Shown: positions 10,331 to 20,737, counted from the stretch's first letter. The stretch is DNA of 64,000 nt from Asparagopsis taxiformis (GCA_030407315.1 JALQPE010001778.1:1-64000), one strand, 5' to 3'. Made by a program: numbers and translations. Notes: a model not told the origin generated them from the sequence alone.

Positions 10331-10553
10331 CATGTTCGTGTTTGATGTCTTGATGATTTAATGGGCTGGGGTGGTGTCGAGGAAAGCGGGGATGGTATTG
10401 GGAAGGAGCGTATTTTTTGTAATCTAGGTCGTGAGGGTTCTTGCAGTATGTGCGGATGGTGGTGCATGGCGTTCGGATGGTAGGGAGAACGCGATAGTGA
10501 GGGAGATGGGTGATCGACGATATGCTGACAGGTATTTTGTATTCTGGCTGGAT

Positions 10554-11328
10554 ACGTATTTCCTATTCTAACCGGGTATTTATTTCCTATTCTAACCGGG
10601 TATTTATTTCCTATTCTGACCAGATATGTATTCCCTATTCTAGAGAGACGTATTGTATACGAGCAGTTTCCTAAATGAGAGAATAAAATACGGTCCGATA
10701 TGGGCCCTGAATTTACCATCCGCTGTAATTTCTTCCCTCCCGGTTTTCGCTGATATATTGTATACTGGATGTCGGGTCCTAGTATTCCGCCATATGTACT
10801 AGAGAAAGTGGATGTCGGGTCCTAGTATTCCGCCATATGTACTAGAGAAAGTGGATGTCGGGTCCTAGTATTCCGCCATATGTACTAGAGAAAGTGGATG
10901 TCGGGTCCTAGTATTCCGCCATATGTACTAGAGAAAGTGGATGTCGGGTCCTAGTATTCCGCCATATGTACTAGAGAAAGTGGATGTCGGGTCCTAGTAT
11001 TCCGCCATATGTACTAGAGAAAGTGGATGTCGGGTCCTAGTATTCCGCCATATGTACTAGAGAAAGTGGATGTCGGGTCCTAGTATTCCGCCAAACGTAC
11101 TAGAGAAAGTGGATGTCGGGTCCTAGTATTCCGCCATATGTACTAGAGAAAGTGGATGTCGGGCCCTAGTATTCCGCCATATGTACTAGAGAAAGTGGAC
11201 GTCCGCATCCAAAAAATTTTTATTTTTTTTTGGACGCGGACGTTCATTTGTTCTAGTAAATCTCGGGGCCGACTAGGACCCGTACTAGAGAGACTGGACG
11301 TCCGCGTCCACTTCCGAAAACACAGACG
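10554..11328 (+). repeat. Direct repeat block 1 (775 bp)
   Basis: First copy of a block that recurs immediately at 11329-11802. It starts ACGTATTTCCTATTC, carries about three units of a 24-bp repeat (TTTCCTATTCTAACCGGGTA type), then ten 43-bp units, then a hairpin-forming tail with GGACGTCCGC and GCGGACGT words around an A/T tract. Outside the 43-bp array the two copies look identical by eye, so the duplication is recent. It could be tandem LTR-like ends of an element, or transposon subterminal repeats. Confidence 0.75.
10765..11194 (+). repeat. 43-bp tandem repeat, 10 units
   Basis: Ten contiguous units start at 10765 and then every 43 bp, the last at 11152. Each begins GTGGATGTCGGGTCCTAGTA and ends ACTAGAGAAA, and contains CTAGTA paired with TACTAG around a 12-base centre, so every unit can form a small hairpin. 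Variation is minimal: one unit has CCAAACGTACTAG in place of CCATATGTACTAG, and the last reads GGGCCC. There are no unique spacers, so it is not CRISPR-like. Confidence 0.9.
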
Positions 11329-11802
11329 ACGTATTTCCTATTCTAACCGGGTATTTATTTCCTATTCTAACCGGGTATTTATTTCCTATTCTGACCAGAT
11401 ATGTATTCCCTATTCTAGAGAGACGTATTGTATACGAGCAGTTTCCTAAATGAGAGAATAAAATACGGTCCGATATGGGCCCTGAATTTACCATCCGCTG
11501 TAATTTCTTCCCTCCCGGTTTTCGCTGATATATTGTATACTGGATGTCGGGTCCTAGTATTCCGCCATATGTACTAGAGAAAGTGGATGTCGGGTCCTAG
11601 TATTCCGCCATATGTACTAGAGAAAGTGGATGTCGGGCCCTAGTATTCCGCCATATGTACTAGAGAAAGTGGACGTCCGCATCCAAAAAATTTTTATTTT
11701 TTTTTGGACGCGGACGTTCATTTGTTCTAGTAAATCTCGGGGCCGACTAGGACCCGTACTAGAGAGACTGGACGTCCGCGTCCACTTCCGAAAACACAGA
11801 CG
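11329..11802 (+). repeat. Direct repeat block 2 (474 bp)
   Basis: Second copy of 10554-11328. Its length difference of 301 bp equals exactly seven 43-bp units (ten units against three). Its right end overlaps the 3' end of the gag-like minus-strand ORF, whose last residues (SVFSEVDADVQSL) are encoded inside the repeat. A matching segment also ends the first block at 11328. This places the block at the 3' side of the minus-strand element, where a terminal repeat would be expected. Confidence 0.75.
11540..11668 (+). repeat. 43-bp tandem repeat, 3 units
   Basis: Three units of the same 43-bp repeat start at 11540, 11583 and 11626, inside the second block. The last unit carries the same GGGCCC variant as the last unit of the ten-unit array, so the arrays differ by internal expansion or contraction rather than by independent origin. 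Confidence 0.9.
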
Positions 11803-13794
11803 GGGCAGTCAGGTCCAACGTCTGGGCTCTGAAATCTTCGGCTGCGCGAGCCACGGACGTAATGAGGGAACGAATAACCCAGCCGTCCACACGAGGCGGA
11901 GCGGCCATCGACGTACCGAGAAGCCGACGGGCATCCTCATCGGAGACGCGGTCGTCCAGGCTCACGAACCGTGGCGCGCGCTCGGCCGGCGTGGCCACAT
12001 CCGGACGACCGACGCGGGCAACGTTGCCCCCTCCCGTAGCCTCGCGTGGCACGATCTCTCGAGGATCCGGCGCACGCGGCGCTTCGTTTTGATGGCCACG
12101 ACGGCCAGAACGCGTCCCTCGGGGGCGCTCGTTGCCCCCGAGGCCACCGAAATAACCGGTACGATTGCCACGACGGCGTTCGGAACGGGAAGCGACCCGC
12201 GGCACGTAAGCCCCATCGCTACGCACGGAGACGAACTCCTGGTTATCGCCGCTTGCGTAATCGGGACGTATAACCCGATACTCCGGCCCCAACGCAAGGG
12301 CGCCGCGAGCCTCAGCCAACGTGCTGGTAACGGAGACGAACGTATCGGAACCGTCCACCGGGATTGCACGAAGCATCTCGTAGTCGGCCAGGAAGTCCAA
12401 CGTGGACTCCGGCAGCAAGCACGCGCGCCCGAACACACGACGTTCCACGAACAGCGAGCATGCGAGCATCGCTGCGTGTTCGATATCCACGGCCATGAGG
12501 AAACGTTCCTTCACGGGGGCAGGCGCGTCCTTCACGGCATCGGTAAAATAATGCACCACGCGTGGTAGCAATGTGGACGATCCACGAGGATACGGAAACT
12601 CCTCTACTACTTCCGGCAACGGCGGGAAGTAGAGCTCGCTCGGGACGACCCACGGAGCCGACGCGTGCGACACGCGGTAGTCGTCCGCGTTCACGTGACG
12701 GAGCGCGAAATGGTCGTCGTCGACACTACGCTCTTGGAGATGACGCTCAACGAAAGAGCAGTCTTCCATTCGGCACGTTGCCTTTCGGAAAGTGTCCGCG
12801 GACATACGAAGACGGATGCCACCGAGATGAACGGCGGTTCCTCGGGCGTCCCCTTCCACAGGAACGCGTCCATACGATCGACGTAGATCGCGTCGTTGAC
12901 GTCACGCAACCACGAGCGGTCGCAACGTATCGACGCCGGGATCTGGTAACGTTCCGATCCCGGTGGCCCGTTGGCGAAACGACGCCCGGCTGCCCGCCCC
13001 CACGTATCCTCGGCAGAACGCATGTAGTCGACAACCGCGCGGGCGTCCAGACGATCTTTTGCCAACGTGGCGAGATCGTCATCCGTAATGCCCACGCGGG
13101 GCAACGCAGCCCACGCGTGGGTCAGGACGCCTACGTTGAGCGCCACACCGCCACGTGAGGCGGTGCCGACTGTCCCAACGGGGTCACCACCCTCCGGCGA
13201 GGGATCCTGACGAGGAGAACGAGGCGAACCGTCACGACGAGGCACGCCCGTGCGGGCCGCCGCCACAGCACGACGCGAACGAGCGGCCGCTGCCATCGCG
13301 GCTACGCCCCTCGATGGGGCCGCGACATCCGGGATGATGGGTGACGAATTCCCCGAGTCGGACGCCGTTGCGTCATCATCACGTGGGGTATCGGCCCTAG
13401 CAGCCTCGGCAGGCGTCACGGAAGCCACCAGGCGAGACGGAGCCATCGGGCGAGACGAAGAGGCGACGGCCTGCGAAGCAACGGCTTGACCCGCCCTAAC
13501 AGATGGGGCGGGCGCGACGGACGCTTCCGTCGCTGGCGGCGCACCGGCCCCGACGAGGGAGGGAGCGCCCTGCGAAGGGTTCCTCGCTCCACCTCCAGCA
13601 GAGCCGGCGGGCCGCGGAGTGTGGGTATCGGTGCTACGCGTAGTGACCATCGTGGTCAGTTCGTACGCAACGAAGACGAACAGTGCAACGAGCACGAGAA
13701 CGAGAGCCACGCGGGCGAAACGGAACAAGAGAACGAAAGGAACGGAGGTAGTAGTACCCAGCGGGGAAAAGAGGTAAGGGAGAACGAAAGGCAA
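11759..13794 (-). pseudogene. Gag-like retroelement gene split by a frame change
   Basis: Two minus-strand frames overlap: 13794-12691 (367 codons) and 12859-11759 (366 codons). Passing from the first to the second needs a -1 change somewhere in 12691-12859; by reading sense I place it near 12755. I saw no canonical X-XXY-YYZ slippery heptamer, so a simple indel is likely, though programmed shifting is not excluded. The open frame begins with a hydrophobic stretch, but the likely true start is at 13650, giving MVTTRS, an N-terminus common in Ty3/gypsy Gag proteins. An Ala/Pro/Arg-rich disordered part follows, then a globular part, then an Arg/Gly-rich tail. There are no zinc knuckles. The region is strikingly GC-rich. 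It lies antisense to the polyprotein at 14911-18918 and may be its capsid partner or a separate nested element. Confidence 0.5.
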
Positions 13795-13845
13795 CGGCCT
13801 GGATGACGATGGTGAGAGGAAGGGTGAGCGACGATCGCTATCACG

Positions 13846-13861
13846 TTAAGCCGCGGCTTAA
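13846..13861. promoter_or_regulatory. 16-bp palindrome upstream of gag-like ORF
   Basis: Perfect palindrome TTAAGCCGCGGCTTAA, about 50 bp upstream of the open frame on the minus strand and about 200 bp upstream of the preferred start. It may be a regulatory site, but there is no direct evidence for a function. Confidence 0.3.
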
Positions 13862-14498
13862 ATAACCTTCGGACGACCGTTGTCGTAATGCCCGCTGGCA
13901 GATTCACGAAAAGGCCGCGGCCTGCGCACGTATCGCGCTGAATTGAAGCACACCCGCGTGGTGGAATTGGACACTGCATTCGTTGCAGGGAAACGCCTAA
14001 GCGAGGCATTGACGTACGATGCCAACGGGCGGGCCTCGATGATTACGAAAGAGCCGGAGCGCACGCGCGCGCTCCGGCGCCGTGGCGATTCGATCAGCCA
14101 ACCGGGCCGCGTACGTTTAAACGAGATTTTTCGGGACAACTGCCACGTCCGCAGTTGTACCCGAAAAGGCGCCACGGCCCCGTGTCTCAGGCGCGTCCTG
14201 ACGGGCCTCGCGTGGCCGGGACGTCCACGTGTGGGGGTGGGGCTGTGTAGTATACGTGGCAATTCCGAAATTGCAAATATTTACGTTTTCCGCGGAATTC
14301 GAATTTCGGCGGACACGACCGGCGACAGCAATGCACGAACATTGCTGGCGCATGCGCGCGCGCAACCGGCACACGTGTGCAACGAACGTACTGGCAACGG
14401 CCAACGGACCAACGGGTCCCTACGTGTGACCCACAAGGTCCTTTCCCATTCGGGGACGTTACGAGCAGTGTTTACACTGTAAAGCGATGCCATCGTGG

Positions 14499-14507
14499 CT
14501 ATATAGG
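14499..14507 (+). promoter_or_regulatory. TATA-like box upstream of gypsy polyprotein
   Basis: CTATATAGG lies about 410 bp upstream of the polyprotein ATG. About 20 bp after it is a purine-rich GGGAGGGAAAGGGG run. An LTR promoter in this position is plausible, but I could not find a matching copy downstream of 18918, so LTR boundaries are not established. Confidence 0.4.
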
Positions 14508-14910
14508 TATTGGCATCGTGCCGGGAGGGAAAGGGGACAATTCAACGAACGAGCAACGGCTCTAGTCTACGACTGACTTCTACGTTTTACGTTTACGTTT
14601 TGCCTAGCGAGGCTTCGTCTCCGTCGAGCTGCGTACTCCCTACCCATCGCCGCACGTAAGGCTGATTGCGTGTAGTGCCTCCGGGCTTGGTTGAGAGCGC
14701 CTCCGGTGACGTGCCACCTCGTTTACCGAACGTAATCCTCACGTGGATTGTTGCGTCGTGACGCTCGTGTCTACTCGCTAACCTATCTCTACCTTTCTAC
14801 CTAACATACAGTCAAACACCAGCGGGTAGACTGTTCGTTTCGTTTCGTTAAGGACAGCGTGTCCGTAGCTCGTACCAGCTATCTAGAACTAACGTTGTTC
14901 CACAAGGCTG

Positions 14911-17900
14911 ATGGTTCGTCCAGATGCTAGGGTGAGCAACGTAGAGCACAAAGTTGATGCTCTCGCGAATCAGATGGAGAGCTTGACTCTCCTGATCAAG
15001 AAGTCCACCTCGCATTCTGCAGTCGCTTCCTCTCCGAACGATATGCAACGTACGTGCTCCTACTGCAAGAAACCGGGTCACTCGGCCAATCGGTGTGAGG
15101 CAAATCCACATAAGGAGACCCGCTGCTCCCGTTGCAATAAGATGGGCCACTCGGAATCCTCATGCTGGGCACGCCCTCAAAAGGTCACCTTTACAGACCA
15201 GAAGGCGAGTGCTAGCAACAGCAGGGATGTTCGTGGAGATCACACGGGCGGCTCTAACCAAGTCACGTCAGTGACGGAAGTTCCTGCCGAAGGCGATGCC
15301 GTCATGACAACCAAGAGGGCTTCAGATGGGCAAGCTCTTCCGAAGAACCCCCGTACCGACGTAGTACCACCTCTCCCCATCATTCCTAATATGCTGGTTC
15401 CTGCTAAGCCTAGGCGTTCCAAGGCCAAGAAGGCCAATAGGACGAAGAAGACCAAGAAGGAAGGTCTTCAACAGGTTTCGAAATATGACGTCACTAGGGA
15501 ACTGGCGAATGCCCCTTCCGGTATGTCTTTCGGCCAACCCCTCCGTGGGGATGCCGACGAAGCTCGAAAGGAGTTGAACCGTATGCTGAAGGGAGGAAGA
15601 GTGACCCGGCCGATTGCGATCGCCGGTAATGCTCTTGAAGAACATCCACGCGTTCTCGAGCTCGTAGCTCTTAAGGTTTACGGGACGAAAGCCTGGGGTC
15701 TACTCGACACCGGTGCGGTTCCGAATGTGATCTCAGTCGAGCTTGTGAAAGCTCTTTCTCTCACTCACGACTTCAAGCCCAAGGGTATAACAGTGGCTAA
15801 TGGAGTACATTGCCCGACCCTGGGATCGGTTAAAAATGTGCCTATCTCTTTTGATGGAGAGACGGTACATATGGATTTCCTATCAGTCGAAGGTTCTCCT
15901 TTCGATATTGTGATTGGAATCCCCACAATGGTTCTGCTGAGGATCAAGCTGGACTTCGAGAGGCAGGTTGTCCGTATGACCATTAACAAACGTACTCTCG
16001 AAGTCCCCCTTGAACTGGACATTGGCAAACAACACATGATTGCCAGTGGGAAGGATAGCGCAGATTTCACCTCGGAATCTGACCTTGTTCCGTTCTCCTC
16101 TTCTTCATCGGACGAAGAAACGAACCAGGACGAATTGGTTCTGGCCATACTGAACGACCCAACCTCGGTTGGCCCTCAGCCTGACTATACAGTCGGACTG
16201 GAGGTCGAAGAGGAACGGAGGTTCACTCTGCACTCAAAGCTTGCGCACCTCGAGCAAGACGTGGCAGAATCCATATCCAGTACTCTGCGAGACCTGGGTG
16301 TGGTTGCTTGGACTTTAGACGACCTACGTCCCGCTGATGTGCCCTTCAAACACTATTTCGAGTTGAATGACCCGACACCCATTCACAACTCATCTAGAAG
16401 ACTGGCTCCTCGTCACAATGAATTGGTTCGTGAGGAACTCGACAAGATGTTGGAGGCCAGAATAATCACACCAGCGACCTCTGCCTGGTCCTTTCCGATA
16501 GTTATTGTGTCCAAGAAAGACGGTAAGCCTCGATTCTGCGTCGATTACCGATCGCTAAATCAGCGTATGAAGCCTGATCGTTGACCTATTCCTAGAATCC
16601 AAGAGATCTTCGACGACCTAGAGGGAAGCGTCGTCTTCTCCACGTTGGATCTATTCTCAGGCTATTGGCAGGTCAGGATGGCTAACGAATGTAAGGAGGT
16701 CACTACCTTCGTCTGCCGATTCGGCACCTTCAAGTTCGAGGTGATGCCCTTCGGCCTCATGAACGCTCCGTTGACGTTCCAAAGAATGATGGATGTCATC
16801 CTGGCCGGCCTCAAGTTTGTCCGAGTATATTTGGATGACGTAGTGGTATTCTCCAAGTCAATGGAAGAACACGTGGACCACCTAAGACAAGTCTTTTACG
16901 TCCTGTCGCAGCACGGCTTGAAGCTGAAAATTCAAAAATGCTTCTTCGCGAAGCCTAAGGTAGGGCTTCTCGGCCATCTTGTGGACAAAAATGGTGTTTC
17001 TGTCGACCCCTCTAAGGTCAGAGCCATCATGGCTGTCCAAACACCAAAAACGAGTACCGAGCTCCGCAGCTTTCTCGGACTTGCCGGGTATTACCGGCGC
17101 TTCATCCGGAATTTTGCAGCAACCTCATCTGCATTGCATGCGGGAACCTCCAGGACTCGTAAGTTCATCTGGACGGAGGAAATGGAAGAGGCATTTGGAA
17201 ACTTGAAGGAGGCCCTTACTTCTCCCCCTGTCCTAGCCTTTCCCGACTTCGAACATCCTTTCGTCGTTGAGACAGATGCTTCATCAGTTGCCCTGGGAGC
17301 CATTCTCGCTCAGAAGAAAGCAGATGGTAAGGTGCATCCTATCGAATATGCCAGCCGCACCCTCAACACTAGCGAGCGGAATTATAGTGCTTGTGAAAGG
17401 GAGGCCCTAGCAGTCGTCTTCGCCCTCAAGAAGTTTAGGGTGTATCTCCTCTCGTCCATCTCCTTCACTCTGATCACGGATCACAAGGCCCTCCGCCACG
17501 CCTTCCAGAAAAAGGATGTGCATGGGAGACTGGCCAGGTGGTTGGATTTCCTTGCGGAGTACGAGTTCAAGGTTGAGTACCGCGCAGGAACCGCGAACCA
17601 AGCGGCGGACTACCTTTCCCGAATGTGTGTCACGCCTCCCCCTTCCTCAGAAGAGGGGAACCTCATCAACGTCACCACGGAAGGAGGAGGGCACGATGAT
17701 TCTCCCCGGGACCTGGAGCCTTTCCTGGTGGAAGTGGAACGTCACCTCCGAGGGTTACCGATCCAGTCCACAGATCAGAAGGCCCGGGTTGCCATCCGCC
17801 GAGCCATGAAAAGTTACCTCGTCTGGGACGGGAGGCTTTTCCGCCGAACGAGCAAAGGGCCTCGAGTTGTTGCCGACAGATCCCTTCGCACAGGTATACT

Positions 17901-18918
17901 CCGTGCCTTTCACAACGATATCGGTCATTGGGATGCCCACACCACTAAGAGAATGGTGTTGGACAGGTTCTGGTGGCCCAATATTCACAAGGAGGTAATT
18001 GCCTATGTGAGATCCTGCAAAGGATGCCAGTTGGCTACCCCGCTCCCTCATTACTGCTCATCCCTTTACTTCCCCCTCACAAACATCTTTTCTGTCTTCT
18101 CCATCGACTTCGCTGGGCCGTTCCCCGCTTCCTCGGGTGGAAACAGATTCATCCTAGTTTGCGTGGAACACCTGACTGGATGGCCACTCGCCAGGGCCAC
18201 TGCTAACGCCACTGCGGACGTCGTCAAAGCATTCGTGCGAGAGGAGATAATGCACTCATTTGGTCCTCCTCAGACCATTATCAGTGATAACGCCATATGT
18301 TTCACTGCAACCTCTATCTCCCAGTTCATGGAGGAATCTGGCATCGAGTGGAGAACCTTTCTCGCGTACGCCCCCATGTCCAACGGGAGGGCGGAGCGAA
18401 TGGTAGGCACGGTAAAGCGTGGAGTGAAGAAGATGGTTCTCGATGAAGGCATAGACTGGGACCAGGCCCTCACTCATGTTCTTTACGGCTACCAACGTCG
18501 CCCACTGGCAGGCAGAGCATCACCCTTCGAGCTACTCTACGGAGTCACGCCGCGGATGGGCCGGGACAAAGTTTCCCCGTGCCTCTCCCATTCCGTCGAA
18601 GACCGCCGAATCGAGTTACTCGCCGTTAGCGCCGGGAGGGTGAAACGTATCGTTGATCAGAGAGAGATTCGCAAGGGACCCCTCCGGAGTAAACAGACCC
18701 AGAAGTTCCAGGTCGGAGACTTGGTTCTGGTCGCCCACGGAAAGGCACTCAACCCAGCAGTGAAGTGGCCCGCGTTCAAGTCTGTCTACTACGGCCCGTG
18801 CCGCGTGGTGCGGGAATCGCACCCCCGCTACTCTCTGGTATCGTCTCATGGACGTACTTCGCGTAAGGATATCCATGCCCGGCGTTTGGTGAAATACCAG
18901 TCCCCGACGACCCAGTAG
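14911..18918 (+). mobile_element. pol: Ty3/gypsy retrotransposon polyprotein, one in-frame stop
   Basis: One reading frame runs from the ATG at 14911 to 18918, broken only by TGA at 16582-16584. Domain order: a short coiled segment; two CCHC zinc knuckles (C49-C52-H57-C62 and C72-C75-H80-C85); a basic linker; an aspartic protease with LLDTGA (Asp266); reverse transcriptase with YLDD at about 16828; RNase H (VETDASSVALGAILAQ); an integrase with an HHCC zinc site and DDE residues (FSIDF, IISDN, GRAERM); and a C-terminal GPF/GPY-like module without a chromodomain. The order protease-RT-RNaseH-integrase defines the Ty3/gypsy group. The TGA falls in KPDR-stop-PIPRI, where Trp or Tyr is usual, so it looks like one TGG-to-TGA change. 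A capsid domain is absent upstream of the zinc knuckles, which is unusual and suggests that Gag is truncated or supplied elsewhere. Confidence 0.9.
16582..16584 (+). other. In-frame TGA in the reverse transcriptase
   Basis: This stop lies in the same frame as the 557 codons before it and the more than 775 codons after it, between GATCGT and CCTATTCCTAGA. No other stop or frameshift is visible in about 4 kb. A single recent nonsense mutation is simplest; stop readthrough separating Gag-PR from RT would be the alternative, but the position inside the RT fold argues against it. Confidence 0.85.
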
Positions 18919-20128
18919 TCGTCAAGCCATAAGGCACCACCCACGCCTTCAGGCCCCTTTTCTGAAGTGCGCGGTCTCTCTTCCTTTATGCTTCCTACTC
19001 TACCCCTAAACTTTCTTTGTTTCGTTCTTTGTTGTCTATGCTCTTTCTTTCTGATCACCCTCTCTCTCACTCCCCCAACCAACCCCACTGCTGGGCGAAG
19101 GTGACATTCTTGTCTCCCTGGTATGGTGCTTGAAGCCTCTGGCATCCGATGAGCCCCTTGTGGCGACTCTGCAGGGCTTGGTCGAGGTCCTTAAAGCTCC
19201 GCACTCTTGGGTGGTAGCCCTCCCTAGCAAGCCACTCCTTGTCCCGCTTGGCCTCCTCGAGGAAGAACTTCTTGGCAGCGGCTCTGCCATGTACGATAGC
19301 AATAGCATTCGCACCGGCGGTACGAATGCAAGAGTCATGGAAGTCTTGAATCGGTACGACCTTGGCGCGGACGAAGAAATTCTCTGCTTCGGGCGACGGG
19401 GGTCTAGACATTATCTCGTTGACCTGGAGCGGGATACTAGGATGTTTCGAGCACCATTGGCCGTACTCGAGCACGAGGCCCGCTCGCGAAGGAACTTCGT
19501 CGACGACTGTAACGCCGGCTTGAGTGCGATCCCCTTTATCAGAGGCCGGGAAAACCCCTCTTCGGAAGGTCATAGTGTAGAGGTCTATGATGCTTACCGC
19601 ATCTACCTTCTCCCCGGGTCGACGCTCATACCGAGCATAGTAACGACCCTCTTCTTCGTCACCAGCGCCGGTCGAGAACCAGATGCTTTTGATGATCCAA
19701 GGTTCGTCGGCATCGCACTCGCCATACACGGTCTGGTCACCTAATGACTCGGTGCGACCGAGCCGGAAACACGCCTCTGCCGTGAGAACCGAACACTCCT
19801 CCGCTTCAGCGAAGCTCCCTATTTGTAATCCGAACAGCAAGTGAAGCTGAACACTGGAGACACTCTTCGAGTACCGCTGGCCGCCGACCCGACCGCAGTC
19901 GATCGTCTACGTTACCGGACGTCCATCCTGAGCTTTATTCTTAGTGATGCGACGAACGTCCGTGCGACCCGAGCAATCCCAAAGAGTTCGCTCGTGTCGG
20001 GAATTCCGTGAGTCGTCAAAGTCGATCTCATTCGGTATCGTAGGGACAATAGCACCCTCTCCGTGCTCCACGTGCTTTTTGTCGCGGCGGGTGTGCGTTA
20101 CCGGGGTGCGATCCTCGCGGCGCGACGA

Positions 20129-20212
20129 TCGGCGGCGGGCTGCTGCAGCTGCGAGATCTTTCCGCGGCGCCCGTCCCCCAGTGGATCGCTTCGCAGTCTG
20201 GTTTGTCCGAGC
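20129..20212 (-). other. Histone H3 N-terminal tail look-alike
   Basis: Codons 1-28 after the Met at 20215. Compared with the near-universal H3 tail, identical positions are 1-3, 5-7, 10-13, 15-18, 20-21 and 24-26. The lysines at H3 positions 4, 9, 14, 23 and 27 are replaced by Asn, Arg, Arg, Ala and Arg, while Lys18 is kept and position 8 becomes Lys. The comparison uses the established H3 tail sequence; the match is seen directly. Confidence 0.85.
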
Positions 20213-20586
20213 CATCCAAGGCGTTCGGCCACTAGGTCCCCGGCGGACCGGGGGATCCACGAAAGCAGCGTCTCGACTCGAGGACGGCTGGACGTCAGCT
20301 GGACGGGGACGGACGTACACAGGGCAGATGGGGGCGATGGAGTCGGAAGGGGTGTCGGTCAGCGGTGCCAGGTCGGATTTCGGCATGATCAGTGAAGGGT
20401 CAGCTTTTATGTGCTGGAACCCGCCAATTTGGCCTCCACCGGGCGTCGGCCTGAGGGGAGGGCCGTGTCGTATGACATTTGCGGAATAAAATTTGGGAGT
20501 CCGGATTTTACAAAATTTTGTAATTTCTAGCCCTAACTCAGCCGGTGCCGGCGGCAAACACCTTTGAGTGTCGCGCCGCCACCGGT

Positions 20587-20595
20587 CTATATAAC
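20587..20595. promoter_or_regulatory. TATA-like box near the H3-mimic gene
   Basis: CTATATAAC on the plus strand reads GTTATATAG on the minus strand. It lies inside the first codons of the longest open frame of the H3-mimic gene, which is why a start further downstream (20386 or 20215) is preferred for that gene. Confidence 0.35.
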
Positions 20596-20737
20596 GTCCG
20601 ATCATAATGTATCGGGAACAGAAAAGATAGACAGACTACAACCAGTAAACTACTTTTCCCTTTTTTTAATTTGTCGCGCCTCCGCGTCTATCACGCGTGC
20701 AAAAAGACACGCCAACACATTCCGTAGGTTCTACGTA

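Larger units (their letters stand above)
19067..20605 (-). pseudogene. Histone-H3-tail-mimic protein with BAH-like domain, one in-frame TAG
   Basis: The minus-strand frames 20605-19907 and 19840-19067 are the same frame, separated by TAG at 19907-19909 and 22 codons without ATG. The open frame covers a TATATAG motif near its first ATG, so a start at 20386 (MPKSDLAP) or 20215 is more likely. From 20215 the product reads M, then ARTNQTAKRSTGGRAPRKDL, then an Ala-run and Arg-Arg-Arg-Ser. It matches the histone H3 tail at 19 of the first 26 positions. No histone fold follows; instead there is a basic, then acidic, linker. After the TAG, about residues 34-115 of the second part (LGDQTVYGE...DEPWIIKSIWF...YERRPGEK) resemble a BAH domain, a chromatin-binding fold. 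It lies in the retroelement island, antisense to the gypsy element. Function as a chromatin-targeting protein is inference. The TAG makes this copy a pseudogene unless it is read through or spliced. Confidence 0.5.

Noticed and set aside
10765..11668. 43-bp repeats as a CRISPR array
   Set aside because: Units are directly contiguous with no unique spacers, and the genome is eukaryotic.
11156..12568. Plus-strand ORFs inside and after the 43-bp repeat blocks
   Set aside because: They arise from the repeats and from the antisense of the gag-like gene; the duplicated starts are identical repeat copies.
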